Shown here: positions 1 to 9,743 of the stretch, piece after piece
Layout: every line of letters starts with the position of its first letter
Numbering within the stretch: position 1 is the stretch's first letter
Source of the DNA: a virus
Length of the DNA stretch: 45,377 bases
Direction: 5' to 3' (one strand)
IMG/VR virus record: IMGVR_UViG_3300028394_000120
Location: 1 to 45,377 of that record
Notes under the pieces: model-generated
What the model was told of the DNA's origin: nothing
What the model saw: only the letters and a program-made list of their open reading frames with translations
Databases searched by the model: none
Position numbers and translations under genes: made by a program

Positions 1-803
1 TGATCAGTGCTAGTGGCAACATCACAGGTGGCAACATATTAACCGCTGGTTTGTTATCATTGGGTGGTTCAAGTCAAGCCGCAAGTTACAGCGCAAGTGG
101 CAACATCACAGGTGGTAATGTATTGACAGGTGGCTTAGTATCAGCAACCGGTACTATCACTGGTTCGAGTCATTTGGGCGCTGTGGTATCCGTCACAGCC
201 AATATCACAGGTGGCAACATATTAACCGCTGGTTTGTTATCATTGGGTGGTTCAAGTCAAGCCGCAAGTTACAGCGCAAGTGGCAACATCACAGGTGGCA
301 ACTTGACAGTGTCAACTGGTACAGTTACGGTGGGCAACATTGTGAATGCCAATGGTAATGGTGTGGGTAACATTGGTTCAACCAGTCTTTACTTCAACAC
401 CATATTCGGCAAAGCAACCACAGCACAATACGCTGACTTGGCTGAAGTATATGCTTCCGACGCCGATTATGCTCCAGGTACCGTGCTGGTATTTGGCGGT
501 GCTCAAGAAGTCACAATAAGTACGACAGATTCAAGTCGTCGAGTTGCTGGCGTAGTCAGTACCAACCCTGCTCACTTGATGAACGCAACATTGGAAAGTG
601 AACACAAGGTAGCAGTGGCTCTAACAGGTCGTGTGCCAACTCAAGTTATTGGACCAATTGCCAAAGGCGATATGATGGTATCCGCTGGAGATGGTCGTGC
701 TAGAGCAGAAGCCGAGCCTTTATCAGGCGCAGTAATCGGCAAAGCACTAGAAGATTTTGACGGTGCAGAAGGCACAATAGAAATTGTAGTAGGCAGAATA
801 TAA
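1..803 (+). CDS. Tail fibre protein, C-terminal part (5' end outside window)
   Basis: The reading frame is open to the left edge (codons in phase from base 3), so this is the 3' part of a larger gene. The visible part starts with the Gly/Asn/Thr/Ser-rich repeat seen in the next genes (core like NITGGNLLTGGL). It then changes at about base 385 to a non-repetitive C-terminal domain containing FGKATTAQYADLAE, RVAGVVSTNPAHLMN and a GRVPTQV-KGD-MMVSAG stretch, ending in EIVVGRI. The same C-terminal domain closes the genes ending at 2248 and 9743. The repeats suggest a fibrous shaft; the shared end may be a trimerisation, chaperone or attachment module, which is inference. Fibre identity is likely from composition and neighbours; the exact T4 counterpart cannot be given. 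Confidence 0.8.
   Translation, partial: ISASGNITGGNILTAGLLSLGGSSQAASYSASGNITGGNVLTGGLVSATGTITGSSHLGAVVSVTANITGGNILTAGLLSLGGSSQAASYSASGNITGGNLTVSTGTVTVGNIVNANGNGVGNIGSTSLYFNTIFGKATTAQYADLAEVYASDADYAPGTVLVFGGAQEVTISTTDSSRRVAGVVSTNPAHLMNATLESEHKVAVALTGRVPTQVIGPIAKGDMMVSAGDGRARAEAEPLSGAVIGKALEDFDGAEGTIEIVVGRI
21..302 (+). repeat. Two near-identical ~95-bp direct repeats in the first fibre gene
   Basis: Bases 21-115 and 204-298 are identical over 95 bp (atcacaggtggcaacat onward). The second copy also matches bases 1550-1648 of the next fibre gene exactly for 99 bp. The copies encode the GGSSQAASYSASG block flanked by two NITGGN cores. Identity at the DNA level, including synonymous positions, points to recent duplication or ongoing gene conversion. 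Confidence 0.9.
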
Positions 804-812
804 GGAAATATC

Positions 813-941
813 ATGAGTTTAACTATCGGATCAGGATGGCAAATAGCCGGGGGTTGGGAAATGAGTGCTGTGGTGTATCTCACAACCATCAGTGGATTGT
901 ATCTTACAACCATTGACGGCCAAGAGTTAGTGTTAATTTAA
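813..941 (+). CDS. Small hypothetical virion-associated protein (42 aa)
   Basis: A 42-codon ORF sits between two fibre genes, with a good ribosome site (AAGGAAAT) 5-12 bases before its ATG. The product contains two near-identical blocks, VYLTTISG and LYLTTIDG, so it looks like a tiny beta-hairpin repeat. Its N-terminus is glycine/tryptophan rich (GSGWQIAGGW). It has no signal peptide or membrane segment. Spacing (9 nt after the previous stop, 11 nt before the next ATG) fits a co-transcribed fibre operon. Function is unknown; a small fibre-associated or assembly protein is possible from context only. Confidence 0.6.
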   Translation: MSLTIGSGWQIAGGWEMSAVVYLTTISGLYLTTIDGQELVLI

Positions 942-952
942 GGAAATTTATA

Positions 953-2248
953 ATGGCAACAACAACCATATCAGCATTATCAAACACCAATACTATTGAT
1001 GGGGCTACGGTAGTTCCTGCAGACTATAGTGGTGCAACTTACAAAGTTACAGCAAATACCCTGGGAAGTTTTATAACCAACAACGCCACAACAGTGAGTG
1101 CAACAGGTAATATCACTGGCAATTACTTCATAGGCAACGGATCACAATTAACAGGTGTAGATGCCACTCAAATCATAAACGGAACATCAAACGTCAAAGT
1201 TAACGGTTCTGGCGGCAATATCACACACACAGTGGCTGGCACAGCCAACGTTGGTGTATGGTACGGCACTGGTTTGAGTATCACCGGTGACTTGACTGTG
1301 ACTGGTAATGCTACACTAACTGGTAATATCTTAGGCGATCGTATCCAAAATGGAACCACGCTGATTGATATTCAGTCAGCCAGCGGCAATGCCAACATCA
1401 CAATCGGTGGTACTGCAAACGTGGCTGTGTTTGCTACTACTGGTGCTTTTATCACTGGTGTAACTAGTGTAAGCGGCAACGTCACTGGCGGTAACGTATT
1501 AACTGCTGGCTTGATAAGTGCTACATCAACAATCACATCAGCCGCCAACATCACAGGTGGCAACATATTAACCGCTGGTTTGTTATCATTGGGTGGTTCA
1601 AGTCAAGCCGCAAGTTACAGCGCAAGTGGCAACATCACAGGTGGCAACATCTTGACAGGTGGTCTGATCAGTTCAACTGGTACTGTGACTGGTTCGAGTC
1701 ATTTGGGCGCTGTGGTATCGGTAACTGGTAACATCACAGGTGGCAACTTGACAGTATCAACTGGTACAATCACTGTGGGTAATATAGTCAACGCGAACGG
1801 CAATGGTGTGGGTAACATTGGTTCAACCAGTCTTTACTTCAACACCATATTTGGCAAAGCAACCACAGCACAATACGCTGACTTGGCTGAAAATTACCTG
1901 GGCGATGCTGTTTACACACCCGGAACTGTGTTGGATTTTGATGGTGCGCAAGAAGTAACACTAAGTACACATGATTCTAGCAAGCGGGTTGCAGGCGTAG
2001 TGTCTACTAGCCCTGCTCACTTGATGAACTCCACTCTGAACGGGGCTCACGTGACTGCTGTGGCCCTGGCTGGACGTGTGCCAACTCAGGTGACTGGTAC
2101 TATCGCCAAAGGCGATTTGATGGTATCTGCTGGAAATGGACGTGCGCGAGCCGAAGCCAATCCTGCTGTGGGTACCGTGATTGGTAAAGCATTGGAGAAC
2201 TTTGACGGCGGCGAAGGCACTATCGAAATCGTGATAAGTATGCAATAA
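953..2248 (+). CDS. Repeat-rich tail fibre protein (431 aa)
   Basis: This 431-residue fibre protein has its start supported by AAGGAAATTTATA just upstream. Residues 1-70 form a distinct N-terminal segment that ends in a GNYFIGNGSQLTGV motif, also present in the giant fibre that follows. The middle (about 70-290) is made of Gly/Asn/Thr/Ser repeats with very few charged residues. Residues about 296-431 are the C-terminal domain shared with the genes ending at 803 and 9743 (GKATTAQYADLAE, RVAGVVSTSPAHLMN, GRVPTQVTG). Bases 1550-1648 are identical to bases 204-302 of the preceding gene, showing recent duplication or gene conversion. It is probably a receptor-contacting or whisker fibre; which tail position it occupies cannot be told. 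Confidence 0.8.
   Translation: MATTTISALSNTNTIDGATVVPADYSGATYKVTANTLGSFITNNATTVSATGNITGNYFIGNGSQLTGVDATQIINGTSNVKVNGSGGNITHTVAGTANVGVWYGTGLSITGDLTVTGNATLTGNILGDRIQNGTTLIDIQSASGNANITIGGTANVAVFATTGAFITGVTSVSGNVTGGNVLTAGLISATSTITSAANITGGNILTAGLLSLGGSSQAASYSASGNITGGNILTGGLISSTGTVTGSSHLGAVVSVTGNITGGNLTVSTGTITVGNIVNANGNGVGNIGSTSLYFNTIFGKATTAQYADLAENYLGDAVYTPGTVLDFDGAQEVTLSTHDSSKRVAGVVSTSPAHLMNSTLNGAHVTAVALAGRVPTQVTGTIAKGDLMVSAGNGRARAEANPAVGTVIGKALENFDGGEGTIEIVISMQ
1550..1648 (+). repeat. 99-bp exact repeat shared between fibre genes
   Basis: Identical to bases 204-302 at every position. A second shared block follows further on: bases 361-445 and 1807-1891, encoding the GNIGSTSLYFNTIFGKATTAQYADLAE region, differ by a single C/T change. 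Together these blocks would allow homologous exchange between fibre genes. Confidence 0.9.
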
Positions 2249-2258
2249 AGGATAGAGA

Positions 2259-5200
2259 ATGGCCTTCCCAGTATCGCCGACAAACGGGCAAACTGCTGTT
2301 GTCAACAACATAACGTATCAGTTCTCCAACGTCGGCAACACCTGGACACGCATACTGTCCACAGCCAACGTTATCACGGCCAACACACTGGTATCAAACG
2401 GATACATCAGTGCTGTTGGCAACGTGTCTGGCAACTACATCTTAGGTAACGGTGCGCTATTAACTGGCATCACTACTAACCCTAGTAACATATCCAGCGG
2501 TACCTCTAACGTCACAGTAGTAAGTTCGGGTGGTAACGTCACAGTGGGTGTGGGCGGAACTGGCAACGTGGCAGTATTTGCCACAACAGGTGAATACATC
2601 ACAGGTGTCGTAAGTGCGTCAGGCAATATTACTGGCAATAATTTAAGTGCCACCTCCAACGTTGTTGGCGGTAACTTATTAACAGGTGGTGCAATCAGTG
2701 CTACAGGAACTTTAAGTGTTAGTGGTAATACCACAGTGGCCAATGTCAGCGCCGGAAATGTTTCAGCAGGTAGCCTAAACACCAGTGGATTGATCAGTGC
2801 CACTGCCAACGTAACTGGTGGCAACATCTTGACTGGTGGTGTAATAAGTGCCGCAAGCACAATTACTGGTACAAGTCATTTGGGCGCAGTGGTAAGTGTA
2901 ACAGGTAACATCACTGGTGGCAACTTATTGACAGGTGGATTAAGCATCAGCGGCAACATAATCGGTAACATATTGCCGGCTGCCAACATCACGTATGATC
3001 TGGGTTCAAACACACAACGTTGGCGAGATTTGTGGTTGAGCAACAGCACAATCTATTTGGGTAACAGTACAATTAGTGCCAATGCCACAGCACTTGTGCT
3101 AACCAATCCAGCAGGTGGACAAACAGTATTGACAGGTGCCGGCGGTGCAACTCAGATAACTGCGGCTGTTGTTAGTGCAAGCGGTAACATCACAGGTGGT
3201 AACATCTTAACTGCCGGATTGATAAGTGCCACTGGCAATATCACAGCCGGCAATTTGTCGGGCACAAGCATTGCAGGTACATTGACCACCGCCAGTCAAA
3301 CCAATATCACAAGCGTTGGCACATTAGGTTCACTGGCTGTTACGGCCAACGCCACAGGCGGAAACTTTTTAACAGGCGGATTGATAAGTGCCGCTGGTAA
3401 TATTAGTGGCAATGTGTTCATTGGTAACGGCTCACAACTGACTGGTATCGCCTCAAGTTATGGCAACGCCAATGTTGTGGCCAACTTGGCTGCTTTGGGA
3501 TCTAACCCAGTATCAACCACAGGTAACATAACTGCGGGTAATTTGTTGTTTGGATCAGGTATTACTAGTGGTACAGGCAACATCACTGGTGGTAACTTAC
3601 TCACTAGTGGATTGATCAGTGCCACATCAACCATAACTTCGGCAGCCAATGTCACTGGTGGTAACCTCTTAACGGGTGGATTAATTTCAGCCACCTCAAC
3701 CATAACTTCAGCAGCCAATGTCACTGGTGGTAACATCTTGACTGGTGGCCTGATAAGTGCCGCTGGTAATATTAGTGGCAATGTGTTCATTGGTAATGGC
3801 TCGCAACTGACTGGTATTACTGGAACATATGGCAATGCCAACGTTGTGGCCAACTTGGCTGCCTTGGGATCAAATCCAGTATCAACTACAGGTAACGTGA
3901 CTGCGGGCAATTTGTTTTTTGGGGCAGGTATTACTAGTGGTACAGGCAACATTACTGGTGGTAACTTATTAACAGGCGGCCTGATATCTGCCACTGGTAA
4001 CATCACAGGCGGTAACCTGTCGGGCACAAGCGTCGCAGGTACATTGACCACAGCCAGTCAAACCAATATCACAGGTGTTGGAAATCTCACAACTGGTACT
4101 TGGTCAGCAAACGCAGTTGGACTTGCTTACGGCGGAACAGGAAAAACTTCTGCTCCGGCTGCGATGGCAGCATTAATGGGCTACACTTCGACTGTAACCG
4201 CAGCCGGAACAACTACATTAGATAATACAAGTTCGTATTATCAGCAATTTACTGGAGCAACTACACAAACAGTTGTATTGCCAGTAACGAGTACATTACA
4301 AACAGGTTGGACATTCCATATTGTTAACAACAGCACTGGAAGTGTAACAGTTCAGTCGTCAGGATTAAATGCAGTTATCACAGTGCTTGCAGGTACAACT
4401 GCAATGTGTACCTGTATTGGAACAGCACTGACCACCGCCGCTGATTGGGAGTCTGGTCTCACTGATTTTAGCACAGCGACCGGATCCGGCAGTGTTGTGT
4501 TAAGTGCAAGTCCATCGATCAGTGGAACACTCAGCGTCACGGCTTTATCTGCAAATAGTACCCTTATTGCAACCAGTACCATCAGTTTAGTTGGTACATC
4601 GTCAACAACTACATTACTTGGAACCAATGCAACCACAGGCGCCACAACCATTGGTGGCGCAACACAAACCGGCAATATTTTAATTGGTCAGTCCACTGCC
4701 ACACAAACTCTAAACATTGGCACAGGTGCAACATCCAGTGCCAATACCAAATCAATCAATCTTGCTGCCAACGGTGTTGCCAACTCCACCAGTAACGTGA
4801 CTATTTTTAGTGGGGTGGCAGGCAACAGCACATTGACCATTGGCGCAAACGCTGGTAACACTACAGTGAGTTACACTGGCAATACCATTGTTGCCATTGC
4901 CAACACCAGCGGCTCAGCACTCAGCGTGGCCGGTAACGTAACTGGCGGTAACTTATTAACTGCTGGATTGGTATCAGCAACAGGTAACGTTACAGGTGGT
5001 AATGTATTAACTGCTGGCATAATATCAGCAACAGGTACAGTAACTGGTTCAAGTTTCCTGGGCACAGTAGTAAGTGTTACTGCCAATGTAACTGGTGGTA
5101 ATGTATTGACAGGTGGCCTAGTAAGTGCTACATCAACAATCACAAGTGCCGCCAATGTAACTGGTGGTAATTTATTAACAGGCGGTTTAGTATCAGCAAC

Positions 5201-8200
5201 CGGTACTATCACTGGTTCGAGTCATTTGGGTGCTGTGGTAAGTGTCACAGCCAACGTAACTGGTGGAAATTTATTATCTGCGGCTATTGTATCAGCAACT
5301 GCCAACATCACCGGTGGCAACTTGCTAACCGCTGGATTGATATCGGCAACATCAACAATCACAAGTGCTGCCAATATAACCGGTGGTAATATATTGACTG
5401 CTGGACAAGTTTCGGCAGTGGGTGCGGTCACAGGCGGATCATTGAGTATCGGAACTGGCAACACAGGCGATGCCATTATCTATGGTAATCTGACAGTTTA
5501 CGGCAATACCACAACCATCAATTCAAACACAATTACCACCAATGATCTCAACATCACTGTTGGTAACAATCAAAACACAGGTGCCGCACTGAACAATGCT
5601 GGTCTAGATGTTGGTAACAACAACTTGGCCACCTGGAGATTCAACAACACCACCACAAGTTGGCAAAGTAATATTGCTGTCACACCCGCAGCCAACGCCA
5701 CTTTGGCTTTTGGTGGTCCTAGTAATTACTGGGGCACAGCCTATTTGAATGCCGCACAGATTGCAACCACAGCCAGTGCTGTGGGCAACATCACAGGTGG
5801 TAATTTACTAACTGGTGGATTGATATCAGCCACATCAACTATTACGTCAGCGGCAAATATCACAGGTGGCAATGTATTAACTGCTGGATTAATAAGTGCC
5901 ACAGCCAACGTAACCGGCGGCAATGTATTGACAGGTGGTTTAATAAGTGCTACATCGACTATTACCAGTGGTGCCAACATCATTGGTGGCAATGTCTTAA
6001 CTGGTGGATTAGTCTCAGCAACTGGTACTGTAACTGGTTCAAGTCATTTGGGTGCTGTGGTAAGTGTATCAGCAAATATTACCGGCGGTAACTTACTAAC
6101 TGGTGGCCTAATCTCGGCTGCTGCCAACGTCACAGGTGGTAACTTGTTGACAGGTGGGCTGATATCAGCAACCGGTAACATTTCTGGCAATGTTTTCATT
6201 GGCAATGGTTCACAACTGACTGGGATCGCCTCAAGTTATGGCAATGCCAACGTTGTGGCCAACCTGGCTGCCTTGGGTACAAACCCAGTATCAACCACGG
6301 GTAATATAACTGCGGGTAATTTGTTGTTTGGATCTGGTGTTGCTAGTGGTACAGGCAATATCACTGGGGGCAACTTGCTCACTGGTGGCCTACTCAGTGC
6401 TACATCAACCATTACAAGTGCTGCCAACATAACAGGTGGTAACTTGTTGACAGCTGGATTGATCACCGCAACCGGTAATGTAACCGGTGGAAACTTACTA
6501 ACTGCTGGATTGATTTCGGCAACTGGTGCAATCATTAGTGCAGGCAACATAAGTTTAACTGGCAACATCGTTAACGGGGGCGAGTTGTGGGTCAATACCT
6601 CAGCCAACGGCAACATCAATCTAAATGTGAATGGCACAGGACAAACCAATATACCTACTGGTATTTTGAGCGTTACTGGCAACATACAAGGTGGCAACAT
6701 AAGAACAGCAGGCCTAATATCGGCCACAGGTGCTGTGACCGCATCATCGTTTAGTGGTGCAGGAACTGGATTGACCGGTACTGCTTCATCGTTGACTGTG
6801 GGCAGTGCAACCACTGCTACATCAGCAACCACAGCAGGTACAGTGACCACAGCGGCACAAGGTAATATCACTAGTGTTGGAACTCTGACATCACTGGCAG
6901 TAACTGGTAACATTACAGCAGGTAACTTGACTGGTGCGACTCTAGTTAGTGCCACCAACTTGACTGGCACATTGACCACTGCCGCACAAACTGCTATCAC
7001 TTCAGTTGGTACACTGGGCAGTTTGGCTGTAACAGCCAACGTTTCTGGTGGCAACCTATTAACTGCTGGATTAATATCAGCAACATCAACAATCATAAGT
7101 GCTGCCAACATCACAGGTAGTAATTTATTAACAGGTGGACTGATCAGTGCCGCAGGTACTGTAACTGGCACAAGTCATTTGGGTGCTGTGGTATCAGTCA
7201 CAGCCAACGTAACTGGTGGCAATATCTTAACTGCTGGACTTATAAGTGCAACTGGTAACGTCTCTGGTAACTTCTTTATTGGTAACGGATCACAGTTAAC
7301 TGGTATTGCTACCGGAACTCCTACACAGATAGTCAGTGGTACATCAAACGTCAGCGTTGTGAGTTCAGGTGGCAATGTCTCTGTTGGAGTCGGTGGAACA
7401 AGTAATGTGGCGGTGTTTGCTACAACTGGTGAATATGTAACTGGTATTGTTTCAGCAAGTGGAAACATTATATCGGCAGCCAACATCACAGGTGGTAACT
7501 TGCTGACAGGTGGGCTTGTAAGTGCCACATCAACAATCACAAGTGCTGCCAACATCACAGGTGGCAACTTGCTGACAGGTGGCTTAGTATCAGCAGCCGG
7601 TACTATCACTGGCACAAGTCACCAGGGTGCAGTTGTATCAGTAACAGCCAACATCACAGGTGGTAACTTGCTGACAGGTGGGCTTGTAAGTGCCACAGCC
7701 AACATAACTGGCGGTAACTTGTTATCCGGCGCCATTGTATCAGCGGTGGCTAACATCACAGGTGGTAACATCTTAACTGGAGGATTAATATCAGCCACTT
7801 CAACAATCACAAGTGCTGCCAACGTTACAGGTGGCAACGTACTAACAGGTGGACTTGTTAGTGCCACAGGCAACGTTACAGGTGGAAATATCATTACCAG
7901 CGGGTCGGGTGGTAATATTTCAGGCGCTAACGTAATTTCTGGAACCACACTTAGTGCCACAGGTAACGTTACGGGTGGTAATATCTTGACAGGTGGCCTG
8001 ATCAGTGCCGCTGGTACTATTACTGGCACAAGTCATTTGGGTGCTGTAGTAAGCGTAACTGCTAACGTAACCGGTGGTAACTTGTTGACGGGTGGCCTGA
8101 TATCAGCCACAGGTACTATAACTGGATCATCATTTAGTGGTGCAGGAACTGGATTGACGGGCACTGCCTCATCGTTAACTGTGGGCAGTGCAACCACAGC

Positions 8201-8774
8201 AACAAGCGCAACCACTGCTGGCACAGTGACCACCGCCGCACAACCAAACATCACAAGTGTTGGCACACTGACTTCGGTCACTGTTAGTGGCAATACCACT
8301 GGCGGCAATTTATTAACCGGCGGACTAATATCAGCAACAGGCACAGTAACTGGCACAAGTCATCTGGGTGCTGTGGTATCAGTTACAGCCAACATCACTG
8401 GTGGTAACATTTTAACTGCTGGACAAATTTCAGCAACTGGCAATATTACTGCTAATTATTATGTTGGAAATGGTGCGTTTTTAACCGGACTCAGCGCAGG
8501 TACTGCGGACAGAATTGCAAACGGTTCTACAAATATCACTATTCCGGCTGCTTCGGGCAATATTGCCATGAGCGTGGGCGGGGCATCAAACACTGTGGTT
8601 ATTAATCTGGGCAGTTTGACCATGTATGGGTCATTTGCAGGGCCAAAGACTCTGGAAGCCAACGTAACTGTGGCAAATGCTGTAAATGCACTGCTATTGG
8701 GTCCGGTTACAATTGCAACTGGATACAACATTACAGTGCCCGATGCTTCGACGCTATATGTTTACGCACCATAA
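2259..8774 (+). CDS. Giant repetitive tail fibre protein (2171 aa)
   Basis: This is the largest gene in the window, preceded by AAGGATAGAGA. The N-terminus (about residues 1-35, AFPVSPTNGQTAVVNN) is non-repetitive and may anchor the fibre. Most of the rest is a modular repeat: a 15-residue core like NITGGNLLTGGLISA followed by one of three linkers, a 2-residue (TA/TG) type, an 8-residue (TSTITSAA) type, or an 18-residue type containing SSHLGAVVSVTA. Islands break the pattern: about residues 245-295 (DLGSNTQRWRDLWL), 610-820 (including YGGTGKTS) and 1070-1170 (NLATWRF). The C-terminus lacks the domain shared by its neighbours and ends in PDASTLYVYAP. Lys/Arg/Asp/Glu are nearly absent from the repeats, which fits a long beta-structured trimeric shaft (inference). 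The stop codon overlaps a late-promoter box. Confidence 0.8.
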   Translation: MAFPVSPTNGQTAVVNNITYQFSNVGNTWTRILSTANVITANTLVSNGYISAVGNVSGNYILGNGALLTGITTNPSNISSGTSNVTVVSSGGNVTVGVGGTGNVAVFATTGEYITGVVSASGNITGNNLSATSNVVGGNLLTGGAISATGTLSVSGNTTVANVSAGNVSAGSLNTSGLISATANVTGGNILTGGVISAASTITGTSHLGAVVSVTGNITGGNLLTGGLSISGNIIGNILPAANITYDLGSNTQRWRDLWLSNSTIYLGNSTISANATALVLTNPAGGQTVLTGAGGATQITAAVVSASGNITGGNILTAGLISATGNITAGNLSGTSIAGTLTTASQTNITSVGTLGSLAVTANATGGNFLTGGLISAAGNISGNVFIGNGSQLTGIASSYGNANVVANLAALGSNPVSTTGNITAGNLLFGSGITSGTGNITGGNLLTSGLISATSTITSAANVTGGNLLTGGLISATSTITSAANVTGGNILTGGLISAAGNISGNVFIGNGSQLTGITGTYGNANVVANLAALGSNPVSTTGNVTAGNLFFGAGITSGTGNITGGNLLTGGLISATGNITGGNLSGTSVAGTLTTASQTNITGVGNLTTGTWSANAVGLAYGGTGKTSAPAAMAALMGYTSTVTAAGTTTLDNTSSYYQQFTGATTQTVVLPVTSTLQTGWTFHIVNNSTGSVTVQSSGLNAVITVLAGTTAMCTCIGTALTTAADWESGLTDFSTATGSGSVVLSASPSISGTLSVTALSANSTLIATSTISLVGTSSTTTLLGTNATTGATTIGGATQTGNILIGQSTATQTLNIGTGATSSANTKSINLAANGVANSTSNVTIFSGVAGNSTLTIGANAGNTTVSYTGNTIVAIANTSGSALSVAGNVTGGNLLTAGLVSATGNVTGGNVLTAGIISATGTVTGSSFLGTVVSVTANVTGGNVLTGGLVSATSTITSAANVTGGNLLTGGLVSATGTITGSSHLGAVVSVTANVTGGNLLSAAIVSATANITGGNLLTAGLISATSTITSAANITGGNILTAGQVSAVGAVTGGSLSIGTGNTGDAIIYGNLTVYGNTTTINSNTITTNDLNITVGNNQNTGAALNNAGLDVGNNNLATWRFNNTTTSWQSNIAVTPAANATLAFGGPSNYWGTAYLNAAQIATTASAVGNITGGNLLTGGLISATSTITSAANITGGNVLTAGLISATANVTGGNVLTGGLISATSTITSGANIIGGNVLTGGLVSATGTVTGSSHLGAVVSVSANITGGNLLTGGLISAAANVTGGNLLTGGLISATGNISGNVFIGNGSQLTGIASSYGNANVVANLAALGTNPVSTTGNITAGNLLFGSGVASGTGNITGGNLLTGGLLSATSTITSAANITGGNLLTAGLITATGNVTGGNLLTAGLISATGAIISAGNISLTGNIVNGGELWVNTSANGNINLNVNGTGQTNIPTGILSVTGNIQGGNIRTAGLISATGAVTASSFSGAGTGLTGTASSLTVGSATTATSATTAGTVTTAAQGNITSVGTLTSLAVTGNITAGNLTGATLVSATNLTGTLTTAAQTAITSVGTLGSLAVTANVSGGNLLTAGLISATSTIISAANITGSNLLTGGLISAAGTVTGTSHLGAVVSVTANVTGGNILTAGLISATGNVSGNFFIGNGSQLTGIATGTPTQIVSGTSNVSVVSSGGNVSVGVGGTSNVAVFATTGEYVTGIVSASGNIISAANITGGNLLTGGLVSATSTITSAANITGGNLLTGGLVSAAGTITGTSHQGAVVSVTANITGGNLLTGGLVSATANITGGNLLSGAIVSAVANITGGNILTGGLISATSTITSAANVTGGNVLTGGLVSATGNVTGGNIITSGSGGNISGANVISGTTLSATGNVTGGNILTGGLISAAGTITGTSHLGAVVSVTANVTGGNLLTGGLISATGTITGSSFSGAGTGLTGTASSLTVGSATTATSATTAGTVTTAAQPNITSVGTLTSVTVSGNTTGGNLLTGGLISATGTVTGTSHLGAVVSVTANITGGNILTAGQISATGNITANYYVGNGAFLTGLSAGTADRIANGSTNITIPAASGNIAMSVGGASNTVVINLGSLTMYGSFAGPKTLEANVTVANAVNALLLGPVTIATGYNITVPDASTLYVYAP
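4900..8440 (+). repeat. Degenerate modular coding repeats in the giant fibre gene
   Basis: A core of about 45 bp encoding (N)(I/V)TGG-N-(L/I/V)-LT-(G/A)-GL-(I/V)SA is repeated many times with linkers of about 6, 24 or 54 bp, giving periods near 51, 69 and 99 bp. Similar units occur at 2790-4050. Copies differ mainly at synonymous positions (for example acaggtggtaac against actggtggcaac), so the repeat is conserved as protein more than as DNA. It is not a CRISPR array: it is fully coding and the linkers belong to a few families rather than being unique. Confidence 0.85.
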
Positions 8775-8777
8775 ATA
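8770..8777 (+). promoter_or_regulatory. Late promoter box CATAAATA
   Basis: CATAAATA matches the T4 late promoter core (TATAAATA) at 7 of 8 positions. Its TAA is also the stop codon of the giant fibre gene. It sits 18 nt before the ATG at 8796, leaving room for a short leader with the AAGGA ribosome site. Confidence 0.65.
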
Positions 8778-8795
8778 CAGCAAGGACTAATTAGA

Positions 8796-9743
8796 ATGGC
8801 ATTATCACTAGACGGCACAACAGGAATATCAGCAACAGGTAATATCATATCCAGTGCCGGTATTATCTCCGCTACAGGCAACATCTACGGCGGAAACATC
8901 ATTGGCACGCTGGTTGTTTCTACTGCGACATTCTCAGGCAACGTAACCGGTGGTAACTTGCTCACTGGTGGGTTGATATCAGCAACATCAACCATAACCA
9001 GTGCTGCCAACATAACCGGTGGTAATGTATTGACAGGTGGAGTGATTTCGGCAACAGCCAACGTAACTGGTGGTAATGTGTTGACAGGTGGCTTAGTATC
9101 AGCAACCGGTACTATCACCGGTTCGAGTCATTTGGGTGCAGTTGTATCAGTAACTGCTAACGTAACTGGTGGCAACATCTTGACAGGTGGATTGATTTCT
9201 GCAACTGGCGCAATTACAGGCGCGGCCATCACAGGCTCAAGTTTAACCGTATCAACTGGCAACGTTAGTGCCGGTAATATTGTCAACAACAATGCCAACG
9301 GTGTTGGCAATATCGGTAACTCAACAGTTTATTTTAACACTGTGTTTGGCAAAGCAACCACAGCACAGTACGCTGACTTAGCAGAACTTTATTCAACCGA
9401 CGCTGAATACGCACCAGGCACTGTGTTGATTTTTGGTGGCAAAAATGAAGTTACTATATCAACTACCAATGCTGATCCGCGAGTAGCCGGAGTTGTATCT
9501 ACCAACCCTGCTCACTTGATGAACAGTGTGCTTGAAAGCGAACACAAGGTGGCAGTGGCTCTTCAAGGTCGTGTGCCAACGTCAGTAACAGGTACCATAC
9601 GCAAAGGTGACATGATGGTCACAGCCGGCAATGGATATGCACAAGCCAGTGCCGCACCTGCCATGGGCACAGTGATCGGCAAAGCATTGGAAAACTTTGA
9701 CGGCGTGTCAGGTACAATTGAGATTGTGGTCGGCAGACTATAA
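8796..9743 (+). CDS. Repeat-rich tail fibre protein (315 aa)
   Basis: Fourth member of the fibre array. The ATG at 8796 follows CAAGGACTAATTAGA and lies 19 nt after a CATAAATA late-promoter box. Residues 1-150 carry the shared repeat (NVTGGNVLTGGLVSA type, including one GSSHLGAVVSVTA linker). Residues about 179-315 are the C-terminal domain also found at the ends of the genes closing at 803 and 2248, with FGKATTAQYADLAE, RVAGVVSTNPAHLMN and EIVVGRL. It ends convergently with the Nudix gene, overlapping it by 6 bp. Its own promoter would let it be expressed separately from the giant fibre upstream. Receptor-binding or fibre-tip function is likely but not shown. Confidence 0.8.
   Translation: MALSLDGTTGISATGNIISSAGIISATGNIYGGNIIGTLVVSTATFSGNVTGGNLLTGGLISATSTITSAANITGGNVLTGGVISATANVTGGNVLTGGLVSATGTITGSSHLGAVVSVTANVTGGNILTGGLISATGAITGAAITGSSLTVSTGNVSAGNIVNNNANGVGNIGNSTVYFNTVFGKATTAQYADLAELYSTDAEYAPGTVLIFGGKNEVTISTTNADPRVAGVVSTNPAHLMNSVLESEHKVAVALQGRVPTSVTGTIRKGDMMVTAGNGYAQASAAPAMGTVIGKALENFDGVSGTIEIVVGRL

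Noticed and set aside
361-803. Diversity-generating retroelement acting on the shared fibre C-terminal domain
   Set aside because: No reverse transcriptase or template-repeat pair with adenine-specific changes is present; the copies differ by ordinary substitutions.
2790-8440. CRISPR-like array because of many short direct repeats
   Set aside because: Repeats are coding, in frame and degenerate, and the intervals belong to a few recurring linker families rather than unique spacers.
2435-9310. Long minus-strand open frames opposite the fibre genes (for example 6236-7171, 311 codons)
   Set aside because: They are Pro/Val/Leu-rich mirror images of the Gly/Asn/Thr repeat codons, repeat the same pattern, and lack ribosome sites. 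Codon bias of the repeats removes antisense stops.
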